Shown piece by piece: positions 19,114-29,844 of a DNA stretch of 64,000 nt. This stretch comes from an uncultured Clostridium sp. Lineage in GTDB: Bacteria; Bacillota; Clostridia; TANB77; CAG-508. The stretch is from contig CANSOA010000007.1 in NCBI GenBank assembly GCA_947648495.1, positions 1-64,000 of the forward strand. Reading direction: 5' to 3'. How positions within the stretch are numbered: the stretch's first letter is position 1; the number at the start of each line of letters is the position of its first letter. Under the pieces are notes generated by a model that worked only from the letters and a program-made list of their open reading frames with translations, was not told where the DNA came from and did not search any database. The translations under genes and the position numbers were made by a program.

Positions 19114-21453
19114 TTAAGACTTTACTTTTCTTACTACATTTGCATCATGTTCTAAATGGTCTATACCCATTTTTTCACTAGCAGTTTGATTTGCATAAAC
19201 TTTTGAACTTACAAATATTTCTGCATAATTCTTTGTTAAACTTTCTACTTCTTTTTTATCATCGTCGTCGATAAGGTTATTTAACTTTGTATTTAATAGT
19301 CCTTCTATATCTAATTTGGCATCATCAAATGTCATTTGAATTTGTAACTCACGAATTAAATCGCCTGCTATACGTTTACCGTCTTCTCTATCTCCAATAG
19401 CATTAGCAATCTTATCTTGCAAATCTTTTAATGCATTCGATATACTCTTAGCATCTAATTGGTTACCCATTTGACCTTGATTGTATACAAGATTAAGTAT
19501 TTTTTGCATTTCTTCTTTATTTTCTGGATCTACTCCCATTATTTGTGCTAATTTTTTAGCTTTTTGAGTAGAATCGTCAGCAAGTGTTTTGCCTGAGTTT
19601 TCTAAATATCCTTTTGCTACACCATAACCTGCTTGCCCTAAAGAAATTGCATCATTTAGTTCTCCAGTTGCACCGATTGCAAATGCTCCCATACCAATTG
19701 CTGTTGCAACTTTTATACTATCTTTTGCCGCTGCTCCTACTAATTTTCCATAATCTGATCCAGCAAAACGTTTTACTCCTTCTGATACATTGCCTGCAAC
19801 ATTGGATACCCCTTTTGCAACTCCATTGATGGTTCTTTTTGGGAAAGAACCTTGTCGGACTTTATCTTCTTTATCAGAAATAATTTTTTGAGCGCTTCTA
19901 TCGCCACCATCGGCTCTTGCTTTTAACTTTTCATATGCTTCATCTCCTATTTCTTCTCGTAACTGCGCTTCTGCTTTTTCTTTAACTTTCTGTTCTCTTT
20001 TTTCTTTTCTTTTATTTCTATTTACTTCTGCTTTAGCATTAATTTCATTAAGATTGCTTTGTTTCATCGCTTTTAATTTCTGTTTTCCTTCTGCACTTTC
20101 TGCATAATCTTTAAAAGTGTCTGCTGTAATACTTGGTGGACCATTTTTTCCACTTTTATCATCTTTATAGTATTGCTTCAACTGTTTTCTTGCTTGTTCA
20201 CTCGCTCTGAAATCTTGTAGTTTTTCTTTTGCTCCCTTAAATCCTCCTACTGCTTTAAAGTTCGCAAATGCAGTTCCTGCTGCTACACCTGTGCTAACAA
20301 ATTTTCCAGTTGCATTCAAAATATTTTGTCCTGATTCGCTTATTGAACTCATTGAACTTGCTTCAAAGTGGAATATTTTTCTTAGTATTTCTTCTGCTTT
20401 CTTCATAAATTTCATAATGATAATAATGAATATATATCCTCCCACTCCCCATGGATTTTCTTTTATTACTTGAGCCATTGTATCAAAAAATGCTACATAA
20501 ATTACGCAATAAAAAGGTTGTATTAATATATTATAAACTAATTCTTTTAACCAAGCATTTAAAGCTTGTGCTTTTCCGTCTCCTATTTTGTCAATTGAAT
20601 AAGTAATTGTTATTAGTGGTGAAATCATAATTAAAAATCCTACTGTTATCATACGTTTCATGTATAGCAATAAAAACGAAAATATTTCTCCAACAAATAA
20701 AAGATATATAACCGATACCGCAAATCCTTCCAAACCTGGATGAAACGCTGCCAATGCTAATGATGATAAGAGACCTCCTACGCTATCGTCTTTATTTACA
20801 TCATATATTGCTTGAACTAATGTACTATTTATTGTAACTACAAAAATAACAATATAATGTAACAAAAATAGTAAAGCTAAACTGGTTACCCAATCTACTA
20901 ACATTTGTTTATATTTTGCTTGCTCTGAAGCAATTGTTGAAATTGCCATTCTAATTCCTACATATATTAAAATAACTAACAAAATCGCTGCAGAAATTAA
21001 TCTTAATATGTAATACCACTTTGCAACTGCCATTCTAAAATCTACTATAATATTATTCCCATCAGCAAAATTAAAAAAGTTAATATCTAAAAAGTTACTA
21101 CAATTTTCAGCCCCAGCAAATATAACACTTTTTAAACCTACTCCATCTAAACCATCCAAACTTAGCTGTACTCCACTTACAAAAGCTTGCAAAAGTAGCC
21201 CTAATACAATAATGACCAACTTCATTACGTTTAATATAATTAATGGTATTCCTCCCATAATCAGACCCAATCCTGCTGTAACTCCTATACTCTGTACTGT
21301 AGCTTTTATATTAAAATCACTAGAATCATCATCGGCATAGACGTTATTTCCCATTCCTACTATAATTCCTGCTAAATTTAATATTGAAAATACAATCATG
21401 AGCAAACTCAAGAATCGGATTAGTTTTTTCTTTGTTTTTGTCTTTATTTTCAT
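19114..21453 (-). CDS. VirB6/TrbL-like channel protein, paralogue 1
   Basis: Polytopic inner-channel protein of the secretion system. 779 residues: N-terminal signal/anchor, about six membrane segments up to residue ~340, then a long charged cytoplasmic tail. It shares with the other two VirB6-like proteins the block VAKWYYILRLI...GIRMAISTIAS...YKQMLVDW and the block MITVGFLIMISPLITITYSIDKIGDGKAQA. The start codon abuts the end of the upstream paralogue (TAAATG, or ATGA if that gene also shifts at its last CGGA). The family is inferred from topology, motif pattern and position next to virB4. Confidence 0.8.
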   Translation of the reverse strand: MKIKTKTKKKLIRFLSLLMIVFSILNLAGIIVGMGNNVYADDDSSDFNIKATVQSIGVTAGLGLIMGGIPLIILNVMKLVIIVLGLLLQAFVSGVQLSLDGLDGVGLKSVIFAGAENCSNFLDINFFNFADGNNIIVDFRMAVAKWYYILRLISAAILLVILIYVGIRMAISTIASEQAKYKQMLVDWVTSLALLFLLHYIVIFVVTINSTLVQAIYDVNKDDSVGGLLSSLALAAFHPGLEGFAVSVIYLLFVGEIFSFLLLYMKRMITVGFLIMISPLITITYSIDKIGDGKAQALNAWLKELVYNILIQPFYCVIYVAFFDTMAQVIKENPWGVGGYIFIIIIMKFMKKAEEILRKIFHFEASSMSSISESGQNILNATGKFVSTGVAAGTAFANFKAVGGFKGAKEKLQDFRASEQARKQLKQYYKDDKSGKNGPPSITADTFKDYAESAEGKQKLKAMKQSNLNEINAKAEVNRNKRKEKREQKVKEKAEAQLREEIGDEAYEKLKARADGGDRSAQKIISDKEDKVRQGSFPKRTINGVAKGVSNVAGNVSEGVKRFAGSDYGKLVGAAAKDSIKVATAIGMGAFAIGATGELNDAISLGQAGYGVAKGYLENSGKTLADDSTQKAKKLAQIMGVDPENKEEMQKILNLVYNQGQMGNQLDAKSISNALKDLQDKIANAIGDREDGKRIAGDLIRELQIQMTFDDAKLDIEGLLNTKLNNLIDDDDKKEVESLTKNYAEIFVSSKVYANQTASEKMGIDHLEHDANVVRKVKS

Positions 21454-24400
21454 TTATTCACTCTCCTTCCTCCGTGTATTTTCTATACGAATATTGTTAA
21501 TTAAATCGATAACATCTATCGTTCCATGTATTTTTGTATCTAATTCGCTTATTTCTCGTTGCGCTTTCAGGGTTTCATATTTTGCTTCATCATAGATGTA
21601 ACCTTGTTTTTGTTGCTCATAATATTTTAATTTGTCTGCTGTTTTTTTATCTTTTTTGGCTTCTACTTTTACTCCCATTTTCTCTAATTGTTCATTTTTC
21701 TTGCCTATTTTTGATAGTGGAGAAAACAATTTATCAAATTCTTCTTGTGTTAGTTCACTGCTATCTTCTGTATATAATGCTTTTTCTAATTTATCTTTTG
21801 TTAGATTACTTTGTATGTTTACTTCTTTTGCCACCAATCTTTGTTTTTCTGCTCCTCTTGCTAAATCTCCGTTTTCGTATTTTCTTGACTTTCTTAATAT
21901 TTTCTCCTACCATATTTTTCACATCTTCTGGTAGTTCAAATTCTTCTTTGATTTTGTCTTTTCCAGTCAGTTTTGCTATAACAGAAGCAGATTCTTTGGA
22001 AGACTCTGGCATTAATTTGCCTTTCATGATGTTATAAATTTCTTCTTTTGCTTCGTCTGTGTTTAAGTTTCTGACGTTCTTTTCGCCCTTTTTCTCCATA
22101 TATTCTAATATGGCAGAAGATGCTAATTTCGACTTCAATTCTTGGTTCGTTGCCTCGTGATCCATTGTCAAATCCAAATACGCAGTTGATATGGTTTGCT
22201 CATTAATATTGGCTTTTTCTAGGTCAACATGACCTTTTTTAACAACGCCACTTTGTTCTAACATACCTAAAATATTTTGATTGATTTGAACCATTTCAGC
22301 GTCGGTTAATTGTAATTTTGTAATATCGGTTATACCATTTTGGGTGCATAATGTTCCGATTGCTTCTTTTATAATAAATCCTTTTTGATCATCCATCGCT
22401 TTATTTACCATATCTGCTTTAGCTTTTGTGCTCAAGTCTTTTCGTGCTTCAATATCTTCTACTTTGTCCATAAATTTTTTCATGGCAATATTTGTTTGAA
22501 GTTGCATACAGACTCCGTCTCCAACATTGACAACATTTTTTTCCCTTATTTTTTGTTCAAAAGCTAAATCTTCTATACTTTTGTTTGATGCGTCATTTTT
22601 GATTTCATTTTCAAAATTAAATAGATTTTGTGTATATTGCCCTTGCAATTCTTTTGCACTTTTTTTAAGATTTCCTTCTCTTTTTTCCATTTCTTTGGCA
22701 AACTTGACAACATCTTTTACTTCTTTATTTACTTTTTTATTCTTTAATGCCTCCAATTGATGCATTTCTAATAAATGATACGATTGTGCTCTACTTAGTC
22801 GATTCACACCTTCTCCGCCAAATGTTTTAAAGGTATAGGACTTATTTTGTAATCTTTTTGCATTTTTGTACCTTCTTCTTCTTGTTTTAACATCTAAATG
22901 TGTAATTCCTGCCTTGCTAAGTAACGCCATGCCTGCTAATGGATTCGTAACCAACAACGGCATACCTGCAACAGCAGAACCTAGTGCAATCACTCTATTT
23001 TTCCAGAAATCTAATTCTGACTTTAATAATTTTTCTTCAGAAGAATCTAATCCTAATAAAGCTCCTACCTTCATTTTTGATTTAAATCTCATTTTTTTGC
23101 TGTCTATTTCTTCTCGCCAAAATGCATCATTTACGCCACCTCTTCTTAATGTCCTTACTTTCTTTCTTCGATATTTGCCATCTTCCCCTTTTTCTACAAG
23201 TTCATCAAATGCTTCACTTAAGTTTCCTTTTATTGTGTCTATAATCGAACCATTACTACTGATTTGCTGTCTTAAAAATCCCTCTTGAATTTCGTCTTCT
23301 TTCTTCTTAATATCTTGGTCTGTTTTCTTGATTTCATCTTGATTTTCTTCTAGTTTCTTTTTAGTTTCATCGATTTGTTCATCAGCTTTTTTTCGTTTAT
23401 AATATCCTAATTCTGATTTTAAGATTTCTCTTTCTTCTAGTAATTTTTTCTTTTTTTGCTCTAATTCGTATATTTCTTCATTTTTCTTGATAGCTTCTTC
23501 ATTATTTTCAAGATATTTTTTAGCATCTTCTTCTCTTGCGTCATCGGCTTCTTCTGCTTTCTTGTTTTGATATTTTTTATAATGTTCATTATTTCTGACA
23601 GCTGCTACTGTGTTGCTCAAAACTCCTATTCCTGCTTTCTCCATCAACGCTTTTGGCAAAGCATATGTTGCTTTCATTGCTTTGGTTGCTATTGTTCCGC
23701 CAACCATATTGCTTTTTAGTGATTTAGCATCTTGTTGTAATTGTTTAAAATCTGTCTTATCTGCCATATCTCCTGCAAGACTTCCTTTTCCGCCCGAAAA
23801 TTTAAACAATTTTCTAAGCAATTTATCAGCTTTTATCATAAAATTTAATAATACAAAAGCCAATATTGCTCCCGGCAAAGATTCTAAAGATAATACAAGA
23901 GCTGTAGATACAAATGAAACATAAACTAACACATGAAAAATCTGAATGATAACATTCATAATATATTCTGAAAACCAAGTAGAAAATACTTTTGGTTTTC
24001 CTGTTAATACTTTATTAAAGGCATAAGAAGCTGCAACTGCTGGTGCCATCAAGGTTAAAATAATAATATTAATTATTCTTCTAAGATAAATTAATGCAAA
24101 TCGCCATGCAAAATAAACAAGAACTGCATAAAAAATCATACCTGTAAAACCATCTGTTAATTTCATACTATAGGCTCTTGTTCTAGCAGATTCGTAAAGT
24201 GTTGTTTCTATTTGAGAAGAATTTTTCAATTTTTCTTTGTCTCCATATTTATCTACTTCCTGTATTTCTACTGGCTCTTGTGCTAATGGTGATATAGCGT
24301 CTACAATCGTATCATTAATTGTCAATATGGCAATCATAATATAATGTATTGAAAAAACAATTATCATTCCAGCGACCCAGTCAATCAACATTTGTTTATA

Positions 24401-25045
24401 GACTGATTTTTCTGATGCAATGGTTGAAATTGCCATTTTGATTCCTATAAAAATTAATAATATCAACATAAAAGCAATTACGATTAATCTCATAACGTAA
24501 TACCATTTTGCAACAGATTCTTTTATACTTTTAACAATTTTATTGCCCTTTTTTATAGTTTTTTCAGTAATTTCTTCACTATTTCTATCATCGTTCTTTT
24601 CCGCTGTAAATATATTGGCATTCAAAATCGGAACTCGATTAAATATAATTGTTTCAACATTTACAATCTGTTGTGAATAAGTGTCCATTCCCGCTAAAGC
24701 CTCGCTGAAAAAAGAAGCTAAATCAATTTCGACCCCTAATATGGCTGTTAGCAGAATTTCCATAATTTCTATCCAACCAACAATAACCATTCTTATACCT
24801 AATGTCTTAATTCCTAATAAATAATTCGCAATTTCTCCTAGTGTTTCTAAGATACTATCCCATAAATTTTTTCCTACAACATAAGTTCCGTCTTGTGTCC
24901 CTGAATAATAGAATTCTCCTTCTTTTAGTCTTAACTTTGCTTGTGAAACAGATGACGCTGAAAAGAATGATAAAACGACTGTTATCATTGTTACTACTAA
25001 AATTTTATAACATATTTTTTTGATTTGTAACCTCATTTTTTTCAT
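21454..25045 (-). CDS. large VirB6/TrbL-like protein, paralogue 2, read through a CGGA +1 site
   Basis: The joined product is about 1196 residues. It has a signal/anchor, membrane segments up to residue ~410, the shared VirB6 blocks (VAKWYYVMRLI...GIKMAISTIAS...YKQMLIDWVAG), then a long charged coiled-coil cytoplasmic tail. In the first frame the reading goes wrong near residue 1059 into a basic run ending at 21806. The +1 frame from the CGGA continues GDLARGAEKQRLV and about 135 further residues of the same acidic/helical character. A stand-alone downstream gene would lack a clear ribosome binding site. Unlike the other cases, the exact shift point could lie anywhere in the overlap (about 21806-21906). 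A second CGGA lies seven codons before its stop. Confidence 0.75.
21471..21474 (-). other. in-frame CGGA near the end of VirB6 paralogue 2
   Basis: Coding strand reads AAT ACA CGG AGG AAG in the zero frame, ending Arg-Arg-Lys-Glu-Ser-Glu stop (TAA just before the next ATG). A +1 shift would give Gly-Gly-Arg-Arg-Val-Asn-Lys and a TGA overlapping the next gene's ATG. Either end is plausible. It is the only in-frame CGG I found that does not obviously join two frames, and it also overlaps the ribosome binding site of the next gene. Confidence 0.5.
21868..21871 (-). other. CGGA +1 recoding site in VirB6 paralogue 2
   Basis: Coding strand reads CGA AAA CGG AGA TTT. Dropping the C gives AAA GGA GAT TTA GCA, i.e. 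Lys-Gly-Asp-Leu-Ala, and opens the frame encoding the last 138 residues. The +1 frame is also open for about 35 bases before the site, so placement rests on the shared CGGA pattern. Confidence 0.65.
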
Positions 25046-25059
25046 TCCTTTCTCAAATT

Positions 25060-26613
25060 TTATTTCAGTTGTATGAAGACTTCTTTTTCATCATATTTTA
25101 AAATCCCATTTGCATAAGATTTTATTTTATACTCTTCCTCTCCTGCAATAATTGTTCCTTTTGTTTGATTTTTCAAATCGTAATAATAAATTCCCTTTCC
25201 CCTTCTACTGTAAGCAAATAAACTTTCATTAATCCATATATAAGAATTTATACTCTCACGCAACTGACAATCCACAAATTGTTCATTTTGCGAAATAAAA
25301 TACAAACTAAGAATATTTTCATTCAAATCTAAATCTGCATAATATTGATATATTTTTCCTCTGTTTCGCGTATCTTCTTTTTCAAATTTTTCTTGATATT
25401 CTGCGCATTTTTTTGAAAAATTCTGCTCTTTTTCATACCTTCTCATTTCAGCCTTATATACATTGTCCACTTGAAGCTGAGCCACAAACTCTGTATGTTC
25501 CAAATAGCGATTAACAACATCTTGTCCAACGCCAATATTATTGTATAAAACAATTCCATCTGTGTTATCATAATTTAATTTTATATCAATTCCTCTATTC
25601 GGATAACTTAAAAATACTGTTTCTTGGCCATACGTATATTCTTCATAATCCTTCCACAAATACGTTAGTTCGTTCATGAAGTCAAGTAAAGAATTTTGCT
25701 CTTTTAAAAAATTATCCACTAATTTGAAAAATTCGTTATAATCATTTTCTTGCAAATTTCTATAAATAGAAATTTGGTCCTTTTCAAAAAACACATAAAT
25801 TTCATTGCTTTTGTATCCAATTATGGTTTTGTCTTCATTTTGAAAAGTCGGTAATCCTAGCTTACTTATAATTATATCACTTTCTGTGCCAACAGTAAAG
25901 CCATTTACGATAGAATTTACATAATTTTTTTCGAAAATGATATTATAAATTTTACCATCAATCGTTCTTGTTCGTATTCCTTCATCAAAATAGACAAAAT
26001 AATCTTGAAAAATGGCTTCTCTCGAACCAAACTGCGTAGAGGAATTCCAATTATTCTGAATACAATTAATAACTTCTGGAGCTTGAATGAATAAATCTGT
26101 TTTTTTAATTTCTTTATATTTCCTTAAACTAATTTGAGAGTCCATATAAATAAAATAATCTTCTATGTTATTAATCAAAATTTTCTCTATCTTTTTATTA
26201 CTGCATATTACTTGAATTTCAATTGGTTCTTCTTTGCTATTATCTATCATTTGGAAACTATTGTAATTTAGAAATTCGGCTATTTTGTTGATTATATTGT
26301 TATAAAAGTTTTCATTGCTTTTTTCATCTTCATATAAATTATATTTGAACTGTGTATAAATATTGACTTTGAATCCTTCTGTTTCTTCCCTCTTTATGCG
26401 TATAAATTTACAACCATAATATTCTAAAATATCTTTAACCGATGCAAAATTGCCTGACATAATAGCTTGTTGTTTTTGTTCATTTTTCGCTTTTAAGGAG
26501 CTCATTAACACCATACAAAATACCAACATTACGGTTAAAATTATAATCGCAATTATCATAAAGCGTTTTTTATTAGCTTCTTTTTGATTTTGATATTTTG
26601 CCGTTTGTTTCAT
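25060..26613 (-). CDS. membrane-anchored hypothetical protein of the secretion locus
   Basis: 517 residues: basic start, one membrane segment (about 17-40), then a large outer domain rich in Tyr, Asn and Ile that looks mainly beta with helices. No family recognised. It sits between two VirB6-like genes with short spacers, so it is part of the same operon and probably a surface or periplasm-like scaffold of the apparatus. Confidence 0.65.
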   Translation of the reverse strand: MKQTAKYQNQKEANKKRFMIIAIIILTVMLVFCMVLMSSLKAKNEQKQQAIMSGNFASVKDILEYYGCKFIRIKREETEGFKVNIYTQFKYNLYEDEKSNENFYNNIINKIAEFLNYNSFQMIDNSKEEPIEIQVICSNKKIEKILINNIEDYFIYMDSQISLRKYKEIKKTDLFIQAPEVINCIQNNWNSSTQFGSREAIFQDYFVYFDEGIRTRTIDGKIYNIIFEKNYVNSIVNGFTVGTESDIIISKLGLPTFQNEDKTIIGYKSNEIYVFFEKDQISIYRNLQENDYNEFFKLVDNFLKEQNSLLDFMNELTYLWKDYEEYTYGQETVFLSYPNRGIDIKLNYDNTDGIVLYNNIGVGQDVVNRYLEHTEFVAQLQVDNVYKAEMRRYEKEQNFSKKCAEYQEKFEKEDTRNRGKIYQYYADLDLNENILSLYFISQNEQFVDCQLRESINSYIWINESLFAYSRRGKGIYYYDLKNQTKGTIIAGEEEYKIKSYANGILKYDEKEVFIQLK

Positions 26614-26624
26614 TTATCCCTCCA

Positions 26625-27815
26625 TTATTTTTCCTTTTTTCTTTCCTCATCAACTGGTCTTAAGCTTGTAACATTTCTCAAATTAAATAAGTACAATACC
26701 ATTTTCTCGACTTTCGTCAATGCCAATAAAAATACTAATGCTACAATCATAGAATGCTTTGCTATTTCTCCTGCTGTATATATAAATACTAGATAAATTA
26801 AAGCATGAATTGGTTGTATAAATACATTCATTGCTAATTCATTAAACCATACAGAAAAGGCCTGTGCTTTTCCATCTCCGACTTTATCAATGGGATATAT
26901 GACTGTAATAATTGGTGAAATTAATATCAAAAAGCCAACCGTAATTAATCTTTTAAAATACGATAGAAAGAATTTTGTTTGTATAAATACCAAAAACCAA
27001 TATGGTATAATATTTGCTACAAAATTCCAGCCTGCTTTTCCTAAAAGACTTTTTTGCATGGTATCAATAAGCTCTGCTTCAAACCCTATTTCTCCATTAT
27101 CAATTAAGTTACATTTCATGTTGTAAATGACATTTCCAAATATTTCACCTATATTAATGATTATAATAATGATATATTGCATTAAAAACAATAATACCAT
27201 CCCTTCAATCCAAGCCATTAACATTTGTTTATATTTGGTTTTGTCAGAAGCTACTGTTGATATTGCCATTCTAATTCCAACATATATTAAAATTAGCAGA
27301 CTAAGAGCAATTGCTAGTAAACGCAATATAATAAAGAATTTTGCAACACTTTTTTTTACACTTGTTGTTATAGAAGAATCCATTTCTACTACTTTTTTAT
27401 TACCACTAGCTCCTATTTCGTATGTTTTGTCAAAATTGAAATAATTTATATTAAACAAACCAATTTCATTAAATACTGCTTTTTCTATAGTAAATAATCC
27501 GTTTGTACCACAAACGATTGACATACCACATTGCATCAAAAGAGGATATAGATTGGCTACAATTGCTAATGTTCCTGCAATAGCTTCAAAAATGCTACCT
27601 AGTAAATCTGGTATAATCTTTTGTTCTCCTCCTAGCATACCGCTTTTATCTTCTACTTTTCCTTCATTAATAAGTTTTTCTTGGTCTTTTCCTGTAATTG
27701 ATTCATCTGTAATAGTATCCGCTCCTTGGAAACTCATTTCTGCATAAGTATCACTACAAAATATGAAATTAAATAAAACCATCACTATCAATAGTGAACT
27801 TACTATTTTTTTCAT
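26625..27815 (-). CDS. VirB6/TrbL-like channel protein, paralogue 3 (short form)
   Basis: About 396 residues. The start is the ATG at 27815, which has GAGG just upstream, rather than the ATG at 27827. It has a signal/anchor, six or so membrane segments and both shared VirB6 blocks (VAKFFIILRLL...GIRMAISTVASDKTKYKQMLMAW; LITVGFLILISPIITVIYPIDKVGDGKAQA). It lacks the long cytoplasmic tail of the other two, so it may be the ancestral core form. It follows virB4 by 18 bases. Confidence 0.8.
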   Translation of the reverse strand: MKKIVSSLLIVMVLFNFIFCSDTYAEMSFQGADTITDESITGKDQEKLINEGKVEDKSGMLGGEQKIIPDLLGSIFEAIAGTLAIVANLYPLLMQCGMSIVCGTNGLFTIEKAVFNEIGLFNINYFNFDKTYEIGASGNKKVVEMDSSITTSVKKSVAKFFIILRLLAIALSLLILIYVGIRMAISTVASDKTKYKQMLMAWIEGMVLLFLMQYIIIIIINIGEIFGNVIYNMKCNLIDNGEIGFEAELIDTMQKSLLGKAGWNFVANIIPYWFLVFIQTKFFLSYFKRLITVGFLILISPIITVIYPIDKVGDGKAQAFSVWFNELAMNVFIQPIHALIYLVFIYTAGEIAKHSMIVALVFLLALTKVEKMVLYLFNLRNVTSLRPVDEERKKEK

Positions 27816-27833
27816 TGATAACCTCATCTTTAA

Positions 27834-29826
27834 TTATTGTTGTTGCTGTCTTGCTTTTTCCATTTCAATTTGTTTGCTTAAATTAGTCTCCACAAATTCC
27901 ATTTCTTTTCCAGTTGGTTGGATTGCTAAAATAGCTGAATCGCCACCAACCCTAAGTAAGCCTTCACCTCTACCGCAAGTAACTAAGAAACTTGCTTCTC
28001 CATCACTTAATTTGAATACTTCTTGTAAATATTCGATTTCAGATTTATCTTGTGCTAAAAATAGTTTGGTCTCTGATGATGTTAAAATGGCTTGTGCCTC
28101 TGGTTTTTCATAAAAATCTTGAAATTTTTGTGAAATAACAGCCAATGAAACATTTCTTTTTCTCGCACGTCTTGCCATCGTATTTAGGAAATCAACCGCT
28201 TCTGGAAGTGGAAGCATCATCCAAGCTTCATCAATCAAAACTCTTTTTTTAGCAGCTTTTGATTTATCTTCACTATTTTTCTTAACGTATTTTTCCCAAA
28301 CCCAAGAAAGCAATATTTGTTGAGCAAGTGGTCTTGCAAATCTTTCTTCCAATTGCGAAATATCTAGATTAATAAATGGTACACCTTCCAATAACTCGAA
28401 CGTTGATTGTCCATCAAAATATGCCATTTGCCCATGCAATTCTCTGACATATTGTTTCATAACTTTTACCAAATAACTGTAATGAAAACGATAATCTGGA
28501 TTTTGATTTTCCTGTGCTTTTCTACAAATTCTCTTGTACCAGGAACCAATTGTAGGCATTTGTTTTTTCACTCTTCCTAAATAATTATCGCCTAAATTAA
28601 TAGAATTCCCATTACTTCTCTCGTACAAACTCTCAACAGTGTCATTGATGCCACGTCCAACGTATTCTTCCAAAACTGCTTCTGAAATAATTTGTTTGGT
28701 AAGCTCGTTTACTTCTTTGCTACCTGTACTTCCGTCTTGCCATTGTAAGCAAACCTTGTGTTACGTCTTCTACTTTGTTTTCTACACTGACAACTGTTCT
28801 TTCTTTTCCTGTTATTTCATCTTTGATAACCTCTGGTTCAATATCAAACACATTAATAATTGTTTTTGAAGTGGGACTAATCACCACATTTACGCCACCT
28901 AAGGATTCTGCCACTGAACCATATTCACCTTCTGCATCTAATGCTAAACTTTCAATTCCCATTAAAATAGAAGAACGAGCTGAAAGTGTTTTGATCGTAA
29001 CGGATTTACCAGCACCAGATTTACCAAAAATAATCATGTTATAGTTTGTTAATTTTGAGCTGAAATTGTCATATAAAATTGGCAAACCTGTTTGTTTATT
29101 AAATCCTAACGGAATTCCATTTTCGTGACCAACTTCTGAATTGAAAAATGGGAATACCGTCGACATTGCCCTTCTATCAAAAGTATGGGACTTGTTTAAT
29201 TTATTTTCGCCAAATGGCACATTGGAACGAAACGCTTCATCTTGCATCGCCCAAGCTGGTTTCATGTCAATTAGATTTTTTGACATTTCATTGGTTAACA
29301 ATTCTGTATATCTGTCCAATTCCTCCATACTGTACGCAAAAATGGTGGAAATAATGGTTGAATCAAATAGTTTATTAAAACCTGCTGCAATGGCATCTCT
29401 TAGTTCTTCTGCCTCCATTCTCTTTTGGGCAATAATTCTTTCTCTGTTAATATCTCCTCTATCTTGTGCCACACATCTTTCTGACTCTAACTCATTAATC
29501 GTTCGGTTCAAATCTGTTTGTGAACTTGCTTCACTAATTGGATTGATAAAAACAGATACATTAATATCTCCAAATGTATACATTCCTCTTAAAAATTCTG
29601 GGAAAGTACACATTCTAGGTAACGCTGCGACAATCATACTTCTTGCATATCTCGTTCGATTGGAAGCAATTTCAATGTGGTTTGTATAACTAGCATCAAT
29701 TCCACCTGGTGCAATTAAATGCTTAATATCTTTTTCTTCTTTTTTAAAAATACTTTTTTGTTCTTTTTCTTTGTTGACCTCTAATTCTAATTCATTCGTA
29801 GTTGTTTGTTTTTTATTTCCAAACAT
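27834..29826 (-). CDS. virB4: VirB4/TraE-family secretion ATPase, read through a CGGA +1 site
   Basis: Motor ATPase of the type IV system. The joined product is about 663 residues: an N-terminal VirB4 region, Walker A IIFGKSGAGKSVT (about 264-276), Walker B RVLIDEAWMMLP (about 525-535), and a C-terminal ISQKFQDF/AILTSSETKLFL segment typical of the family. Walker A lies in the first frame and Walker B in the second, so neither piece alone is a working ATPase. The join gives LLTMARGSTGSKEVN, matching the family pattern at this point. Read without a shift, the first piece ends five codons after the site. Downstream of the TraC-like gene, upstream of VirB6 paralogue 3. Confidence 0.92.
28731..28734 (-). 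other. CGGA +1 recoding site in virB4
   Basis: Coding strand reads ATG GCA AGA CGG AAG TAC AGG TAG in the zero frame. Dropping the C gives AGA GGA AGT ACA GGT AGC AAA, i.e. Arg-Gly-Ser-Thr-Gly-Ser-Lys. A stop comes four codons after the CGG, so the shift window is narrow. Confidence 0.87.
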
Positions 29827-29844
29827 ACTGATTCCCCCTTTTCT

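Noticed and set aside
21534..23924. Plus-strand open frames opposite the VirB6-like gene
   Set aside because: They are hydrophobic reverse-complement shadows of a charged coding sequence.
27834..28673. Stand-alone gene for the VirB4 C-terminal half
   Set aside because: It lacks Walker A and a good start site, and its sequence continues upstream in frame to the CGGA.
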